64,000 nucleotides of DNA from Strigamia acuminata (GCA_949358305.1 OX442323.1:310001-374000); one strand, 5' to 3'; positions 42,640-58,800 are shown, counted from the first letter of the stretch. Translations and numbers: made by a program. Notes: generated from the letters alone by a model not told the origin.

Positions 42640-45600
42640 ACAAGTCTAATGTCTCTGAATGTTCAGAAATAGTGTTTAAACCTTAGTAGAAGCCTTCAAT
42701 TTAAATTTTAGCAACATCCAAGCACTGATTTGGGAGAATAGACTTTTGATCTCATCACAGTTGACTTAGCACAAACACCACAAGTCCAATGTCTCTGAAT
42801 GTTCAGAAATAGTGTTTAAACCTTAGTAGAAGCCTTCAATGTAAGTTTTAGCAACATCCAAGCAATACATTTTGAAAAAAAAATTTTGAGCTTATTTCAC
42901 ATCGCAGTTGACTTAGCACAAACACCACAAGACCAATGTCTCTGAATGTTCAGAAATAGTGTTTAAACCTTAGTAGAAAGCTCCAATGTAAGTTTTAGAA
43001 ACATCTAACTAATGATTTGGGAGAATAGACTTTTGATCTCATCACAGTTGACTTAGCACAAACACCACAACACCAATGTTTCTGAATGTTCAGAAATAGT
43101 GTTTAAAACCTTAGTAGAAGGCTCCAATGTAAGTTTTAGAAACATCTAACCAATGATTTGGGAGAATAGACTTTTGATCTCATCACAGTTGACTTAGCAC
43201 AAACACCACAAGACCAATATTTCTGAATGTTCAGAAATAGTGTTTAAACCTTAGTAGAAGGCTCCAATGTAAGTTTTAGAAACATCTAACCAATGATTTG
43301 GGAGAATAGACTTTTGATCTCATCACAGTTGACTTAGCACAAACACCACAAGACCAATGTCTCTGAATGTTCAGAAATAGGGTTTAAACCTTAGTAGAAG
43401 GCTCCAATGTAAGTTTTAGAAACATCTAACTAATGATTTGGGAGAATAGACTTTTGATCTCATCACAGTTGACTTAGCACAAACACCACAAGACCAATGT
43501 CTCTGAATGTTCAGAAATAGCGTTTAAACATTAGTAGAAGGCTCCAATGTAAGTTTTAGAAACATCTAACTAATGATTTGGGAGAATAGACTTTTGATCT
43601 CATCACAGTTGACTTAGCACAAACACCACAAGTCCAATGTCTCTGAATGTTCAGAAATAGTGTTTAAACCCTAGTAGAAGCCTTCAATTTAAATTTTAGC
43701 AACATCCAAGCACTGATTTGGGAGAATAGACTTTTGATCTCATCACAGATGACTTAGCACAAACACCACAAGACCAATGTCTCTGAATGTTCAGAAATAG
43801 GGTTTAAACCTTAGTAGAAGGCTCCAATGTAAGTTTTAGAAACATCTAACTAATGATTTGGGAGAATAGACTTTTGATCTCATCACAGTTGACTTAGCAC
43901 AAACACCACAAGACCAATGTCTCTGAATGTTCAGAAATAGCGTTTAAACATTAGTAGAAGGCTCCAATGTAAGTTTTAGAAACATCTAACTAATGATTTG
44001 GGAGAATAGACTTTTGATCTCATCACAGTTGACTTAGCACAAACACCACAAGTCCAATGTCTCTGAATGTTCAGAAATAGTGTTTAAACCCTAGTAGAAG
44101 CCTTCAATTTAAATTTTAGCAACATCCAAGCACTGATTTGGGAGAATAGACTTTTGATCTCATCACAGATGACTTAGCACAAACACCACAAGACCAATGT
44201 CTCTGAATGTTCAGAAATAGGGTTTAAACCTTAGTAGAAGGCTCCAATGTAAGTTTTAGAAACATCTAACTAATCATTTGGGAGAATAGACTTTTGATCT
44301 CATCACAGTTGACTTAGCACAAACACCACAAGACCAATGTCTCTGAATGTTCAGAAATAGCGTTTAAACTTTAGTAGAAGGCTCCAATGTAAGTTTTAGA
44401 AACATCTAACTAATGATTTGGGAGAATAGACTTTTGATCTCATCACAGTTGACTTAGCACAAACACCACAACACCAATGTTTCTGAATGTTCAGAAATAG
44501 TGTTTAAACCTTAGTAGAAGGCTCCAATGTAAGTTTTAGAAACATCTAACCAATGATTTGGGAGAATAGACTTTTGATCTCATCACAGTTGACTTAGCAC
44601 AAACACCACAAGACCAATATTTCTGAATGTTCAGAAATAGTGTTTAAACCTTAGTAGAAGGCTCCAATGTAAGTTTTAGAAACATCTAACTAATGATTTG
44701 GGAGAATAGACTTTTGATCTCATCACAGTTGACTTAGCACAAACACCACAAGTCTAATGTCTCTGAATGTTCAGAAATAGTGTTTAAACCTTAGTAGAAG
44801 CCTTCAATTTAAATTTTAGCAACATCCAAGCACTGATTTGGGAGAATAGACTTTTGATCTCATCACAGTTGACTTAGCACAAACACCACAAGTCCAATGT
44901 CTCTGAATGTTCAGAAATAGTGTTTAAACCTTAGTAGAAGCCTTCAATGTAAGTTTTAGCAACATCCAAGCAATACATTTTGAAAAAAAAATTTTGAGCT
45001 TATTTCACATCGCAGTTGACTTAGCACAAACACCACAAGACCAATGTCTCTGAATGTTCAGAAATAGTGTTTAAACCTTAGTAGAAAGCTCCAATGTAAG
45101 TTTTAGAAACATCTAACTAATGATTTGGGAGAATAGACTTTTGATCTCATCACAGTTGACTTAGCACAAACACCACAACACCAATGTTTCTGAATGTTCA
45201 GAAATAGTGTTTAAAACCTTAGTAGAAGGCTCCAATGTAAGTTTTAGAAACATCTAACCAATGATTTGGGAGAATAGACTTTTGATCTCATCACAGTTGA
45301 CTTAGCACAAACACCACAAGACCAATATTTCTGAATGTTCAGAAATAGTGTTTAAACCTTAGTAGAAGGCTCCAATGTAAGTTTTAGAAACATCTAACCA
45401 ATGATTTGGGAGAATAGACTTTTGATCTCATCACAGTTGACTTAGCACAAACACCACAAGACCAATGTCTCTGAATGTTCAGAAATAGGGTTTAAACCTT
45501 AGTAGAAGGCTCCAATGTAAGTTTTAGAAACATCTAACTAATGATTTGGGAGAATAGACTTTTGATCTCATCACAGTTGACTTAGCACAAACACCACAAG

Positions 45601-46010
45601 ACCAATGTCTCTGAATGTTCAGAAATAGCGTTTAAACATTAGTAGAAGGCTCCAATGTAAGTTTTAGAAACATCTAACTAATGATTTGGGAGAATAGACT
45701 TTTGATCTCATCACAGTTGACTTAGCACAAACACCACAAGTCCAATGTCTCTGAATGTTCAGAAATAGTGTTTAAACCCTAGTAGAAGCCTTCAATTTAA
45801 ATTTTAGCAACATCCAAGCACTGATTTGGGAGAATAGACTTTTGATCTCATCACAGATGACTTAGCACAAACACCACAAGACCAATGTCTCTGAATGTTC
45901 AGAAATAGGGTTTAAACCTTAGTAGAAGGCTCCAATGTAAGTTTTAGAAACATCTAACTAATCATTTGGGAGAATAGACTTTTGATCTCATCACAGTTGA
46001 CTTAGCACAA
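42640..46010 (+). repeat. Higher-order repeat, period 2108 bp, with an internal 420-bp duplication
   Basis: The order GTCTAATG C-type, B-type, AAAGCTCC variant, the monomer with the extra A (GTTTAAAACC), ATATTT, AGGG, AGCG, CCCTAG C-type recurs at a 2108-bp offset (15 x 140, plus 7 for one B-type, plus 1 for the extra A). In the first copy a three-monomer group (AGCG, CCCTAG C-type, AGGG) is duplicated in tandem (43491-43910 and 43911-44330), as expected from unequal exchange. Confidence 0.75.
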
Positions 46011-49000
46011 ACACCACAAGACCAATGTCTCTGAATGTTCAGAAATAGCGTTTAAACTTTAGTAGAAGGCTCCAATGTAAGTTTTAGAAACATCTAACTA
46101 ATGATTTGGGAGAATAGACTTTTGATCTCATCACAGTTGACTTAGCACAAACACCACAACACCAATGTTTCTGAATGTTCAGAAATAGTGTTTAAACCTT
46201 AGTAGAAGGCTCCAATGTAAGTTTTAGAAACATCTAACCAATGATTTGGGAGAATAGACTTTTGATCTCATCACAGTTGACTTAGCACAAACACCACAAG
46301 ACCAATATTTCTGAATGTTCAGAAATAGTGTTTAAACCTTAGTAGAAGGCTCCAATGTAAGTTTTAGAAACATCTAACCAATGATTTGGGAGAATAGACT
46401 TTTGATCTCATCACAGTTGACTTAGCACAAACACCACAAGACCAATGTCTCTGAATGTTCAGAAATAGGGTTTAAACCTTAGTAGAAGGCTCCAATGTAA
46501 GTTTTAGAAACATCTAACTAATGATTTGGGAGAATAGACTTTTGATCTCATCACAGTTGACTTAGCACAAACACCACAAGACCAATGTCTCTGAATGTTC
46601 AGAAATAGCGTTTAAACATTAGTAGAAGGCTCCAATGTAAGTTTTAGAAACATCTAACTAATGATTTGGGAGAATAGACTTTTGATCTCATCACAGTTGA
46701 CTTAGCACAAACACCACAACACCAATGTTTCTGAATGTTCAGAAATAGTGTTTAAACCTTAGTAGAAGGCTCCAATGTAAGTTTTAGAAACATCTAACCA
46801 ATGATTTGGGAGAATAGACTTTTGATCTAATCACAGTTGACTTAGCACAAACACCACAAGTCCAATGTCTCTGAATGTTCAGAAATAGTGTTTAAACCTT
46901 AGTAGAAGGCTCCAATGTAAGTTTTAGAAACATCTAACTAATGATTTGGGAGAATAGACTTTTGATCTCATCACAGTTGACTTAGCACAAACACCACAAG
47001 ACCAATGTTTCTGAATGTTCAGAAATAGTGTTTAAACCTTAGTAGAAGGCTCCAATGTAAGTTTTAGAAACATCTAACCAATGATTTGGGAGAATAGACT
47101 TTTGATCTCATCACAGTTGACTTAGCACAAACACCACAAGTCCAATGTCTCTGAATGTTCAGAAATAGTGTTTAAACCTTAGTAGAAGCCTTCAATGTAA
47201 GTTTTAGCAACATCCAAGCAATACATTTTGAAAAAAAAATTTTGAGCTTATTTAACATCGCAGTTGACTTAGCACAAACACCACAAGACCAATGTCTCTG
47301 AATGTTCAGAAATAGTGTTTAAACCTTAGTAGAAAGCTCCAATGTAAGTTTTAGAAACATCTAACTAATGATTTGGGAGAATAGACTTTTGATCTCATCA
47401 CAGTTGACTTAGCACAAACACCACAAGTCCAATGTCTCTGAATGTTCAGAAATAGTGTTTAAACCTTAGTAGAAGACTTCAATGTAAGTTTTAGCAACAT
47501 CCAAGCACTGATTTGGGAGAATAGACTTTTGATCTCATCACAGTTGACTTAGCACAAACACCACAAGATTAATGTCTCTGAATGTTCAGAAATAGTGTTT
47601 AAACCTTAGTAGAAGGCTCCAATGTAAGTTTTAGAAACATCTAACCAATGATTTGGGAGAATAGACTTTTGATCTCATCACAGTTGACTTAGCACAAACA
47701 CCACAAGACCAATGTCTCTGAATGTTCAGAAATAGTGTTTAAACCTTAGTAGAAGGCTCCAATGTAAGTTTTAGAAACATCTAACCAATGATTTGGGAGA
47801 ATAGACTTTTGATCTCATCACAGTTGACTTAGCACAAACACCACAAGACCAATGTCTCTGAATGTTCAGAAATAGGGTTTAAACCTTAGTAGAAGGCTCC
47901 AATGTAAGTTTTAGAAACATCTAACTAATGATTTGGGAGAATAGACTTTTGATCTCATCACAGTTGACTTAGCACAAACACCACAAGACCAATGTCTCTG
48001 AATGTTCAGAAATAGCGTTTAAACATTAGTAGAAGGCTCCAATGTAAGTTTTAGAAACATCTAACTAATGATTTGGGAGAATAGACTTTTGATCTCATCA
48101 CAGTTGACTTAGCACAAACACCACAACACCAATGTTTCTGAATGTTCAGAAATAGTGTTTAAACCTTAGTAGAAGGCTCCAATGTAAGTTTTAGAAACAT
48201 CTAACCAATGATTTGGGAGAATAGACTTTTGATCTCATCACAGTTGACTTAGCACAAACACCACAAGTCCAATGTTGCTGAATGTTCAGAAATAGTGTTT
48301 AAACCTTAGTAGAAGGCTCCAATGTAAGTTTTAGAAACATCTAACTAATGATTTGGGAGAATAGACTTTTGATCTCATCACAGTTGACTTAGCACAAACA
48401 CCACAAGATTAATGTCTCTGAATGTTCAGAAATAGTGTTTAAACCTTAGTAGAAGGCTCCAATGTAAGTTTTAGAAACATCTAACTAATGATTTGGGAGA
48501 ATAGACTTTTGATCTCATCACAGTTGACTTAGCACAAACACCACAAGACCAATGTCTCTGAATGTTCAGAAATAGTGTTTAAACCTTAGTAGAAGGCTCC
48601 AATGTAAGTTTTAGAAACATCTAACCAATGATTTGGGAGAATAGACTTTTGATCTCATCACAGTTGACTTAGCACAAACACCACAAGACCAATGTCTCTG
48701 AATGTTCAGAAATAGGGTTTAAACCTTAGTAGAAGGCTCCAATGTAAGTTTTAGAAACATCTAACCAATGATTTGGGAGAATAGACTTTTGATCTCATCA
48801 CAGTTGACTTAGCACAAACACCACAAGTCCAATGTCGCTGAATGTTCAGAAATAGTGTTTAAACCTTAGTAGAAGGCTCCAATGTAAGTTTTAGAAACAT
48901 CTAACTAATGATTTGGGAGAATAGACTTTTGATCTCATCACAGTTGACTTAGCACAAACACCACAAGATTAATGTCTCTGAATGTTCAGAAATAGTGTTT

Positions 49001-52000
49001 AAACCTTAGTAGAAGGCTCCAATGTAAGTTTTAGAAACATCTAACTAATGATTTGGGAGAATAGACTTTTGATCTCATCACAGTTGACTTAGCACAAACA
49101 CCACAAGACCAATGTCTCTGAATGTTCAGAAATAGCGTTTAAACATTAGTAGAAGGCTCCAATGTAAGTTTTAGAAACATCTAACTAATGATTTGGGAGA
49201 ATAGACTTTTGATCTCATCACAGTTGACTTAGCACAAACACCACAACACCAATGTTTCTGAATGTTCAGAAATAGTGTTTAAACCTTAGTAGAAGGCTCC
49301 AATGTAAGTTTTAGAAACATCTAACCAATGATTTGGGAGAATAGACTTTTGATCTCATCACAGTTGACTTAGCACAAACACCACAAGACCAATGTTTCTG
49401 AATGTTCAGAAATAGTGTTTAAACCTTAGTAGAAGGCTCCAATGTAAGTTTTAGAAACATCTAACCAATGATTTGGGAGAATAGACTTTTGATCTCATCA
49501 CAGTTGACTTAGCACAAACACCACAAGTCCAATGTCTCTGAATGTTCAGAAATAGTGTTTAAACTTTAGTAGAAGCCTTCAATGTAAGTTTTAGCAACAT
49601 CCAAGCAATACATTTTGAAAAAAAAATTTTGAGCTTATTTCACATCGCAGTTGACTTAGCACAAACACCACAAGACCAATGTCTCTGAATGTTCAGAAAT
49701 AGTGTTTAAACCTTAGTAGAAAGCTCCAATGTAAGTTTTAGAAACATCTAACTAATGATTTGGGAGAATAGACTTTTGATCTCATCACAGTTGACTTAGC
49801 ACAAACACCACAAGACCAATGTCTCTGAATGTTCAGAAATAGTGTTTAAACCTTAGTAGAAGGCTCCAATGTAAGTTTTAGAAACATCTAACTAATGATT
49901 TGGGAGAATAGACTTTTGATCTCATCACAGTTGACTTAGCACAAACACCACAAGACCAATGTCTCTGAATGTTCAGAAATAGTGTTTAAACCTTAGTAGA
50001 AGGCTCCAATGTAAGTTTTAGAAACATCTAACCAATGATTTGGGAGAATAGACTTTTGATCTCATCACAGTTGACTTAGCACAAACACCACAAGTCCAAT
50101 GTCTCTGAATGTTCAGAAATAGTATTTAAACCTTAGTAGAAGGCTCCAATGTAAGTTTTAGAAACATCTAACCAATGATTAGGAAGAATAGACTTTTGAT
50201 CTCATCACAGTTGACTTAGCACAAACACCACAACACCAATGTTTCTGAATGTTCAGAAATAGTGTTTCAACCTTAGTAGAAGGCTCCAATGTAAGTTTTA
50301 GAAACATCTAACCAATGATTTGGGAGAATAGACTTTTGATCTCATCACAGTTGACTTAGCACAAACACCACAAGTCCAATGTCGCTGAATGTTCAGAAAT
50401 AGTGTTTAAACCTTAGTAGAAGGCTCCAATGTAAGTTTTAGAAACATCTAACTAATGATTTGGGAGAATAGACTTTTGATCTCATCACAGTTGACTTAGC
50501 ACAAACACCACAAGATTAATGTCTCTGAATGTTCAGAAATAGTGTTTAAACCTTAGTAGAAGGCTCCAATGTAAGTTTTAGAAACATCTAACTAATGATT
50601 TGGGAGAATAGACTTTTGATCTCATCACAGTTGACTTAGCACAAACACCACAAGACCAATGTCTCTGAATGTTCAGAAATAGTGTTTAAACCTTAGTAGA
50701 AGGCTCCAATGTAAGTTTTAGAAACATCTAACCAATGATTTGGGAGAATAGACTTTTGATCTCATCACAGTTGACTTAGCACAAACACCACAAGACCAAT
50801 ATTTCTGAATGTTCAGAAATAGTGTTTAAACCTTAGTAGAAGGCTCCAATGTAAGTTTTAGAAACATCTAACCAATGATTTGGGAGAATAGACTTTTGAT
50901 CTCATCACAGTTGACTTAGCACAAACACCACAAGACCAATGTCTCTGAATGTTCAGAAATAGGGTTTAAACCTTAGTAGAAGGCTCCAATGTAAGTTTTA
51001 GAAACATCTAACTAATGATTTGGGAGAATAGACTTTTGATCTCATCACAGTTGACTTAGCACAAACACCACAAGACCAATGTCTCTGAATGTTCAGAAAT
51101 AGCGTTTAAACATTAGTAGAAGGCTCCAATGTAAGTTTTAGAAACATCTAACTAATGATTTGAGAGAATAGACTTTTGATCTCATCACAGTTGACTTAGC
51201 ACAAACACCACAACACCAATGTTTCTGAATGTTCAGAAATAGTGTTTAAACCTTAGTAGAAGGCTCCAATGTAAGTTTTAGAAACATCTAACTAATGATT
51301 TGGGAGAATAGACTTTTGATCTCATCACAGTTGACTTAGCACAAACACCACAAGTCCAATGTCTCTGAATGTTCAGAAATAGTGTTTAAACCTTAGTAGA
51401 AGGCTCCAATGTAAGTTTTAGAAACATCTAACTAATGATTTGGGAGAATAGACTTTTGATCTCATCACAGTTGACTTAGCACAAACACCACAAGACCAAT
51501 GTCTCTGAATGTTCAGAAATAGCGTTTAAACATTAGTAGAAGGCTCCAATGTAAGTTTTAGAAACATCTAACTAATGATTTGGGAGAATAGACTTTTGAT
51601 CTCATCACAGTTGACTTAGCACAAACACCACAACACCAATGTTTCTGAATGTTCAGAAATAGTGTTTAAACCTTAGTAGAAGGCTCCAATGTAAGTTTTA
51701 GAAACATCTAACCAATGATTTGGGAGAATAGACTTTTGATCTCATCACAGTTGACTTAGCACAAACACCACAAGACCAATGTTTCTGAATGTTCAGAAAT
51801 AGTGTTTAAACCTTAGTAGAAGGCTCCAATGTAAGTTTTAGAAACATCTAACCAATGATTTGGGAGAATAGACTTTTGATCTCATCACAGTTGACTTAGC
51901 ACAAACACCACAAGTCCAATGTCTCTGAATGTTCAGAAATAGTGTTTAAACTTTAGTAGAAGCCTTCAATGTAAGTTTTAGCAACATCCAAGCAATACAT

Positions 52001-52877
52001 TTTGAAAAAAAAATTTTGAGCTTATTTCACATCGCAGTTGACTTAGCACAAACACCACAAGACCAATGTCTCTGAATGTTCAGAAATAGTGTTTAAACCT
52101 TAGTAGAAAGCTCCAATGTAAGTTTTAGAAACATCTAACTAATGATTTGGGAGAATAGACTTTTGATCTCATCACAGTTGACTTAGCACAAACACCACAA
52201 GACCAATGTCTCTGAATGTTCAGAAATAGTGTTTAAACCTTAGTAGAAGGCTCCAATGTAAGTTTTAGAAACATCTAACTAATGATTTGGGAGAATAGAC
52301 TTTTGATCTCATCACAGTTGACTTAGCACAAACACCACAAGACCAATGTCTCTGAATGTTCAGAAATAGTGTTTAAACCTTAGTAGAAGGCTCCAATGTA
52401 AGTTTTAGAAACATCTAACCAATGATTTGGGAGAATAGACTTTTGATCTCATCACAGTTGACTTAGCACAAACACCACAAGTCCAATGTCTCTGAATGTT
52501 CAGAAATAGTATTTAAACCTTAGTAGAAGGCTCCAATGTAAGTTTTAGAAACATCTAACCAATGATTAGGAAGAATAGACTTTTGATCTCATCACAGTTG
52601 ACTTAGCACAAACACCACAAGACCAATGTCTCTGAATGTTCAGAAATAGTGTTTAAACCTTAGTAGAAGGCTCCAATGTAAGTTTTAGAAACATCTAACC
52701 AATGATTTGGGAGAATAGACTTTTGATCTCATCACAGTTGACTTAGCACAAACACCACAAGTCCAATGTCTCTGAATGTTCAGAAATAGTATTTAAACCT
52801 TAGTAGAAGGCTCCAATGTAAGTTTTAGAAACATCTAACCAATGATTAGGAAGAATAGACTTTTGATCTCATCACAG

Positions 52878-55800
52878 TTGACTTAGCACAAACACCACAA
52901 GTCCAATGTCGCTGAATGTTCAGAAATAGTGTTTAAACCTTAGTAGAAGGCTCCAATGTAAGTTTTAGAAACATCTAACTAATGATTTGGGAGAATAGAC
53001 TTTTGATCTCATCACAGTTGACTTAGCACAAACACCACAAGATTAATGTCTCTGAATGTTCAGAAATAGTGTTTAAACCTTAGTAGAAGGCTCCAATGTA
53101 AGTTTTAGAAACATCTAACTAATGATTTGGGAGAATAGACTTTTGATCTCATCACAGTTGACTTAGCACAAACACCACAAGACCAATGTCTCTGAATGTT
53201 CAGAAATAGCGTTTAAACATTAGTAGAAGGCTCCAATGTAAGTTTTAGAAACATCTAACTAATGATTTGGGAGAATAGACTTTTGATCTCATCACAGTTG
53301 ACTTAGCACAAACACCACAACACCAATGTTTCTGAATGTTCAGAAATAGTGTTTAAACCTTAGTAGAAGGCTCCAATGTAAGTTTTAGAAACATCTAACC
53401 AATGATTTGGGAGAATAGACTTTTGATCTCATCACAGTTGACTTAGCACAAACACCACAAGACCAATGTTTCTGAATGTTCAGAAATAGTGTTTAAACCT
53501 TAGTAGAAGGCTCCAATGTAAGTTTTAGAAACATCTAACCAATGATTTGGGAGAATAGACTTTTGATCTCATCACAGTTGACTTAGCACAAACACCACAA
53601 GTCCAATGTCTCTGAATGTTCAGAAATAGTGTTTAAACTTTAGTAGAAGCCTTCAATGTAAGTTTTAGCAACATCCAAGCAATACATTTTGAAAAAAAAA
53701 TTTTGAGCTTATTTCACATCGCAGTTGACTTAGCACAAACACCACAAGACCAATGTCTCTGAATGTTCAGAAATAGTGTTTAAACCTTAGTAGAAAGCTC
53801 CAATGTAAGTTTTAGAAACATCTAACTAATGATTTGGGAGAATAGACTTTTGATCTCATCACAGTTGACTTAGCACAAACACCACAAGACCAATGTCTCT
53901 GAATGTTCAGAAATAGTGTTTAAACCTTAGTAGAAGGCTCCAATGTAAGTTTTAGAAACATCTAACTAATGATTTGGGAGAATAGACTTTTGATCTCATC
54001 ACAGTTGACTTAGCACAAACACCACAAGACCAATGTCTCTGAATGTTCAGAAATAGTGTTTAAACCTTAGTAGAAGGCTCCAATGTAAGTTTTAGAAACA
54101 TCTAACCAATGATTTGGGAGAATAGACTTTTGATCTCATCACAGTTGACTTAGCACAAACACCACAAGTCCAATGTCTCTGAATGTTCAGAAATAGTATT
54201 TAAACCTTAGTAGAAGGCTCCAATGTAAGTTTTAGAAACATCTAACCAATGATTAGGAAGAATAGACTTTTGATCTCATCACAGTTGACTTAGCACAAAC
54301 ACCACAACACCAATGTTTCTGAATGTTCAGAAATAGTGTTTCAACCTTAGTAGAAGGCTCCAATGTAAGTTTTAGAAACATCTAACCAATGATTTGGGAG
54401 AATAGACTTTTGATCTCATCACAGTTGACTTAGCACAAACACCACAAGTCCAATGTCGCTGAATGTTCAGAAATAGTGTTTAAACCTTAGTAGAAGGCTC
54501 CAATGTAAGTTTTAGAAACATCTAACTAATGATTTGGGAGAATAGACTTTTGATCTCATCACAGTTGACTTAGCACAAACACCACAAGATTAATGTCTCT
54601 GAATGTTCAGAAATAGTGTTTAAACCTTAGTAGAAGGCTCCAATGTAAGTTTTAGAAACATCTAACTAATGATTTGGGAGAATAGACTTTTGATCTCATC
54701 ACAGTTGACTTAGCACAAACACCACAAGACCAATGTCTCTGAATGTTCAGAAATAGTGTTTAAACCTTAGTAGAAGGCTCCAATGTAAGTTTTAGAAACA
54801 TCTAACCAATGATTTGGGAGAATAGACTTTTGATCTCATCACAGTTGACTTAGCACAAACACCACAAGACCAATATTTCTGAATGTTCAGAAATAGTGTT
54901 TAAACCTTAGTAGAAGGCTCCAATGTAAGTTTTAGAAACATCTAACCAATGATTTGGGAGAATAGACTTTTGATCTCATCACAGTTGACTTAGCACAAAC
55001 ACCACAAGACCAATGTCTCTGAATGTTCAGAAATAGGGTTTAAACCTTAGTAGAAGGCTCCAATGTAAGTTTTAGAAACATCTAACTAATGATTTGGGAG
55101 AATAGACTTTTGATCTCATCACAGTTGACTTAGCACAAACACCACAAGACCAATGTCTCTGAATGTTCAGAAATAGCGTTTAAACATTAGTAGAAGGCTC
55201 CAATGTAAGTTTTAGAAACATCTAACTAATGATTTGAGAGAATAGACTTTTGATCTCATCACAGTTGACTTAGCACAAACACCACAACACCAATGTTTCT
55301 GAATGTTCAGAAATAGTGTTTAAACCTTAGTAGAAGGCTCCAATGTAAGTTTTAGAAACATCTAACTAATGATTTGGGAGAATAGACTTTTGATCTCATC
55401 ACAGTTGACTTAGCACAAACACCACAAGTCCAATGTCTCTGAATGTTCAGAAATAGTGTTTAAACCTTAGTAGAAGGCTCCAATGTAAGTTTTAGAAACA
55501 TCTAACTAATGATTTGGGAGAATAGACTTTTGATCTCATCACAGTTGACTTAGCACAAACACCACAAGATTAATGTCTCTGAATGTTCAGAAATAGTGTT
55601 TAAACCTTAGTAGAAGGCTCCAATGTAAGTTTTAGAAACATCTAACTAATGATTTGGGAGAATAGACTTTTGATCTCATCACAGTTGACTTAGCACAAAC
55701 ACCACAAGACCAATGTCTCTGAATGTTCAGAAATAGTGTTTAAACCTTAGTAGAAGGCTCCAATGTAAGTTTTAGAAACATCTAACTAATGATTTGGGAG

Positions 55801-58800
55801 AATAGACTTTTGATCTCATCACAGTTGACTTAGCACAAACACCACAAGACCAATGTTTCTGAATGTTCAGAAATAGTGTTTAAACCTTAGTAGAAGGCTC
55901 CAATGTAAGTTTTAGAAACATCTAACCAATGATTTGGGAGAATAGACTTTTGATCTCATCACAGTTGACTTAGCACAAACACCACAAGTCTAATGTCTCT
56001 GAATGTTCAGAAATAGTGTTTAAACCTTAGTAGAAGCCTTCAATTTAAATTTTAGCAACATCCAAGCACTGATTTGGGAGAATAGACTTTTGATCTCATC
56101 ACAGTTGACTTAGCACAAACACCACAAGTCCAATGTCTCTGAATGTTCAGAAATAGTGTTTAAACCTTAGTAGAAGCCTTCAATGTAAGTTTTAGCAACA
56201 TCCAAGCAATACATTTTGAAAAAAAAATTTTGAGCTTATTTCACATCGCAGTTGACTTAGCACAAACACCACAAGACCAATGTCTCTGAATGTTCAGAAA
56301 TAGTGTTTAAACCTTAGTAGAAAGCTCCAATGTAAGTTTTAGAAACATCTAACTAATGATTTGGGAGAATAGACTTTTGATCTCATCACAGTTGACTTAG
56401 CACAAACACCACAAGTCCAATGTCTCTGAATGTTCAGAAATAGTGTTTAAACCCTAGTAGAAGCCTTCAATTTAAATTTTAGCAACATCCAAGCACTGAT
56501 TTGGGAGAATAGACTTTTGATCTCATCACAGATGACTTAGCACAAACACCACAAGACCAATGTCTCTGAATGTTCAGAAATAGGGTTTAAACCTTAGTAG
56601 AAGGCTCCAATGTAAGTTTTAGAAACATCTAACTAATCATTTGGGAGAATAGACTTTTGATCTCATCACAGTTGACTTAGCACAAACACCACAACACCAA
56701 TGTTTCTGAATGTTCAGAAATAGTGTTTAAAACCTTAGTAGAAGGCTCCAATGTAAGTTTTAGAAACATCTAACCAATGATTTGGGAGAATAGACTTTTG
56801 ATCTCATCACAGTTGACTTAGCACAAACACCACAAGACCAATATTTCTGAATGTTCAGAAATAGTGTTTAAACCTTAGTAGAAGGCTCCAATGTAAGTTT
56901 TAGAAACATCTAACCAATGATTTGGGAGAATAGACTTTTGATCTCATCACAGTTGACTTAGCACAAACACCACAAGACCAATGTCTCTGAATGTTCAGAA
57001 ATAGGGTTTAAACCTTAGTAGAAGGCTCCAATGTAAGTTTTAGAAACATCTAACTAATGATTTGGGAGAATAGACTTTTGATCTCATCACAGTTGACTTA
57101 GCACAAACACCACAAGACCAATGTCTCTGAATGTTCAGAAATAGCGTTTAAACATTAGTAGAAGGCTCCAATGTAAGTTTTAGAAACATCTAACTAATGA
57201 TTTGGGAGAATAGACTTTTGATCTCATCACAGTTGACTTAGCACAAACACCACAAGACCAATGTCTCTGAATGTTCAGAAATAGTGTTTAAACCTTAGTA
57301 GAAGGCTCCAATGTAAGTTTTAGAAACATCTAACCAATGATTTGGGAGAATAGACTTTTGATCTCATCACAGTTGACTTAGCACAAACACCACAAGACCA
57401 ATGTCTCTGAATGTTCAGAAATAGTGTTTAAACCTTAGTAGAAGGCTCCAATGTAAGTTTTAGAAACATCTAACTAATGATTTGGGAGAATAGACTTTTG
57501 ATCTCATCACAGTTGACTTAGCACAAACACCACAAGACCAATGTCTCTGAATGTTCAGAAATAGTGTTTAAACCTTAGTAGAAGGCTCCAATGTAAGTTT
57601 TAGAAACATCTAACCAATGATTTGGGAGAATAGACTTTTGATCTCATCACAGTTGACTTAGCACAAACACCACAAGTCCAATGTCGCTGAATGTTCAGAA
57701 ATAGTGTTTAAACCTTAGTAGAAGGCTCCAATGTAAGTTTTAGAAACATCTAACTAATGATTTGGGAGAATAGACTTTTGATCTCATCACAGTTGACTTA
57801 GCACAAACACCACAAGATTAATGTCTCTGAATGTTCAGAAATAGTGTTTAAACCTTAGTAGAAGGCTCCAATGTAAGTTTTAGAAACATCTAACTAATGA
57901 TTTGGGAGAATAGACTTTTGATCTCATCACAGTTGACTTAGCACAAACACCACAAGACCAATGTCTCTGAATGTTCAGAAATAGCGTTTAAACATTAGTA
58001 GAAGGCTCCAATGTAAGTTTTAGAAACATCTAACTAATGATTTGGGAGAATAGACTTTTGATCTCATCACAGTTGACTTAGCACAAACACCACAACACCA
58101 ATGTTTCTGAATGTTCAGAAATAGTGTTTAAACCTTAGTAGAAGGCTCCAATGTAAGTTTTAGAAACATCTAACCAATGATTTGGGAGAATAGACTTTTG
58201 ATCTCATCACAGTTGACTTAGCACAAACACCACAAGACCAATGTTTCTGAATGTTCAGAAATAGTGTTTAAACCTTAGTAGAAGGCTCCAATGTAAGTTT
58301 TAGAAACATCTAACCAATGATTTGGGAGAATAGACTTTTGATCTCATCACAGTTGACTTAGCACAAACACCACAAGTCCAATGTCTCTGAATGTTCAGAA
58401 ATAGTGTTTAAACTTTAGTAGAAGCCTTCAATGTAAGTTTTAGCAACATCCAAGCAATACATTTTGAAAAAAAAATTTTGAGCTTATTTCACATCGCAGT
58501 TGACTTAGCACAAACACCACAAGACCAATGTCTCTGAATGTTCAGAAATAGTGTTTAAACCTTAGTAGAAAGCTCCAATGTAAGTTTTAGAAACATCTAA
58601 CTAATGATTTGGGAGAATAGACTTTTGATCTCATCACAGTTGACTTAGCACAAACACCACAAGACCAATGTCTCTGAATGTTCAGAAATAGTGTTTAAAC
58701 CTTAGTAGAAGGCTCCAATGTAAGTTTTAGAAACATCTAACTAATGATTTGGGAGAATAGACTTTTGATCTCATCACAGTTGACTTAGCACAAACACCAC

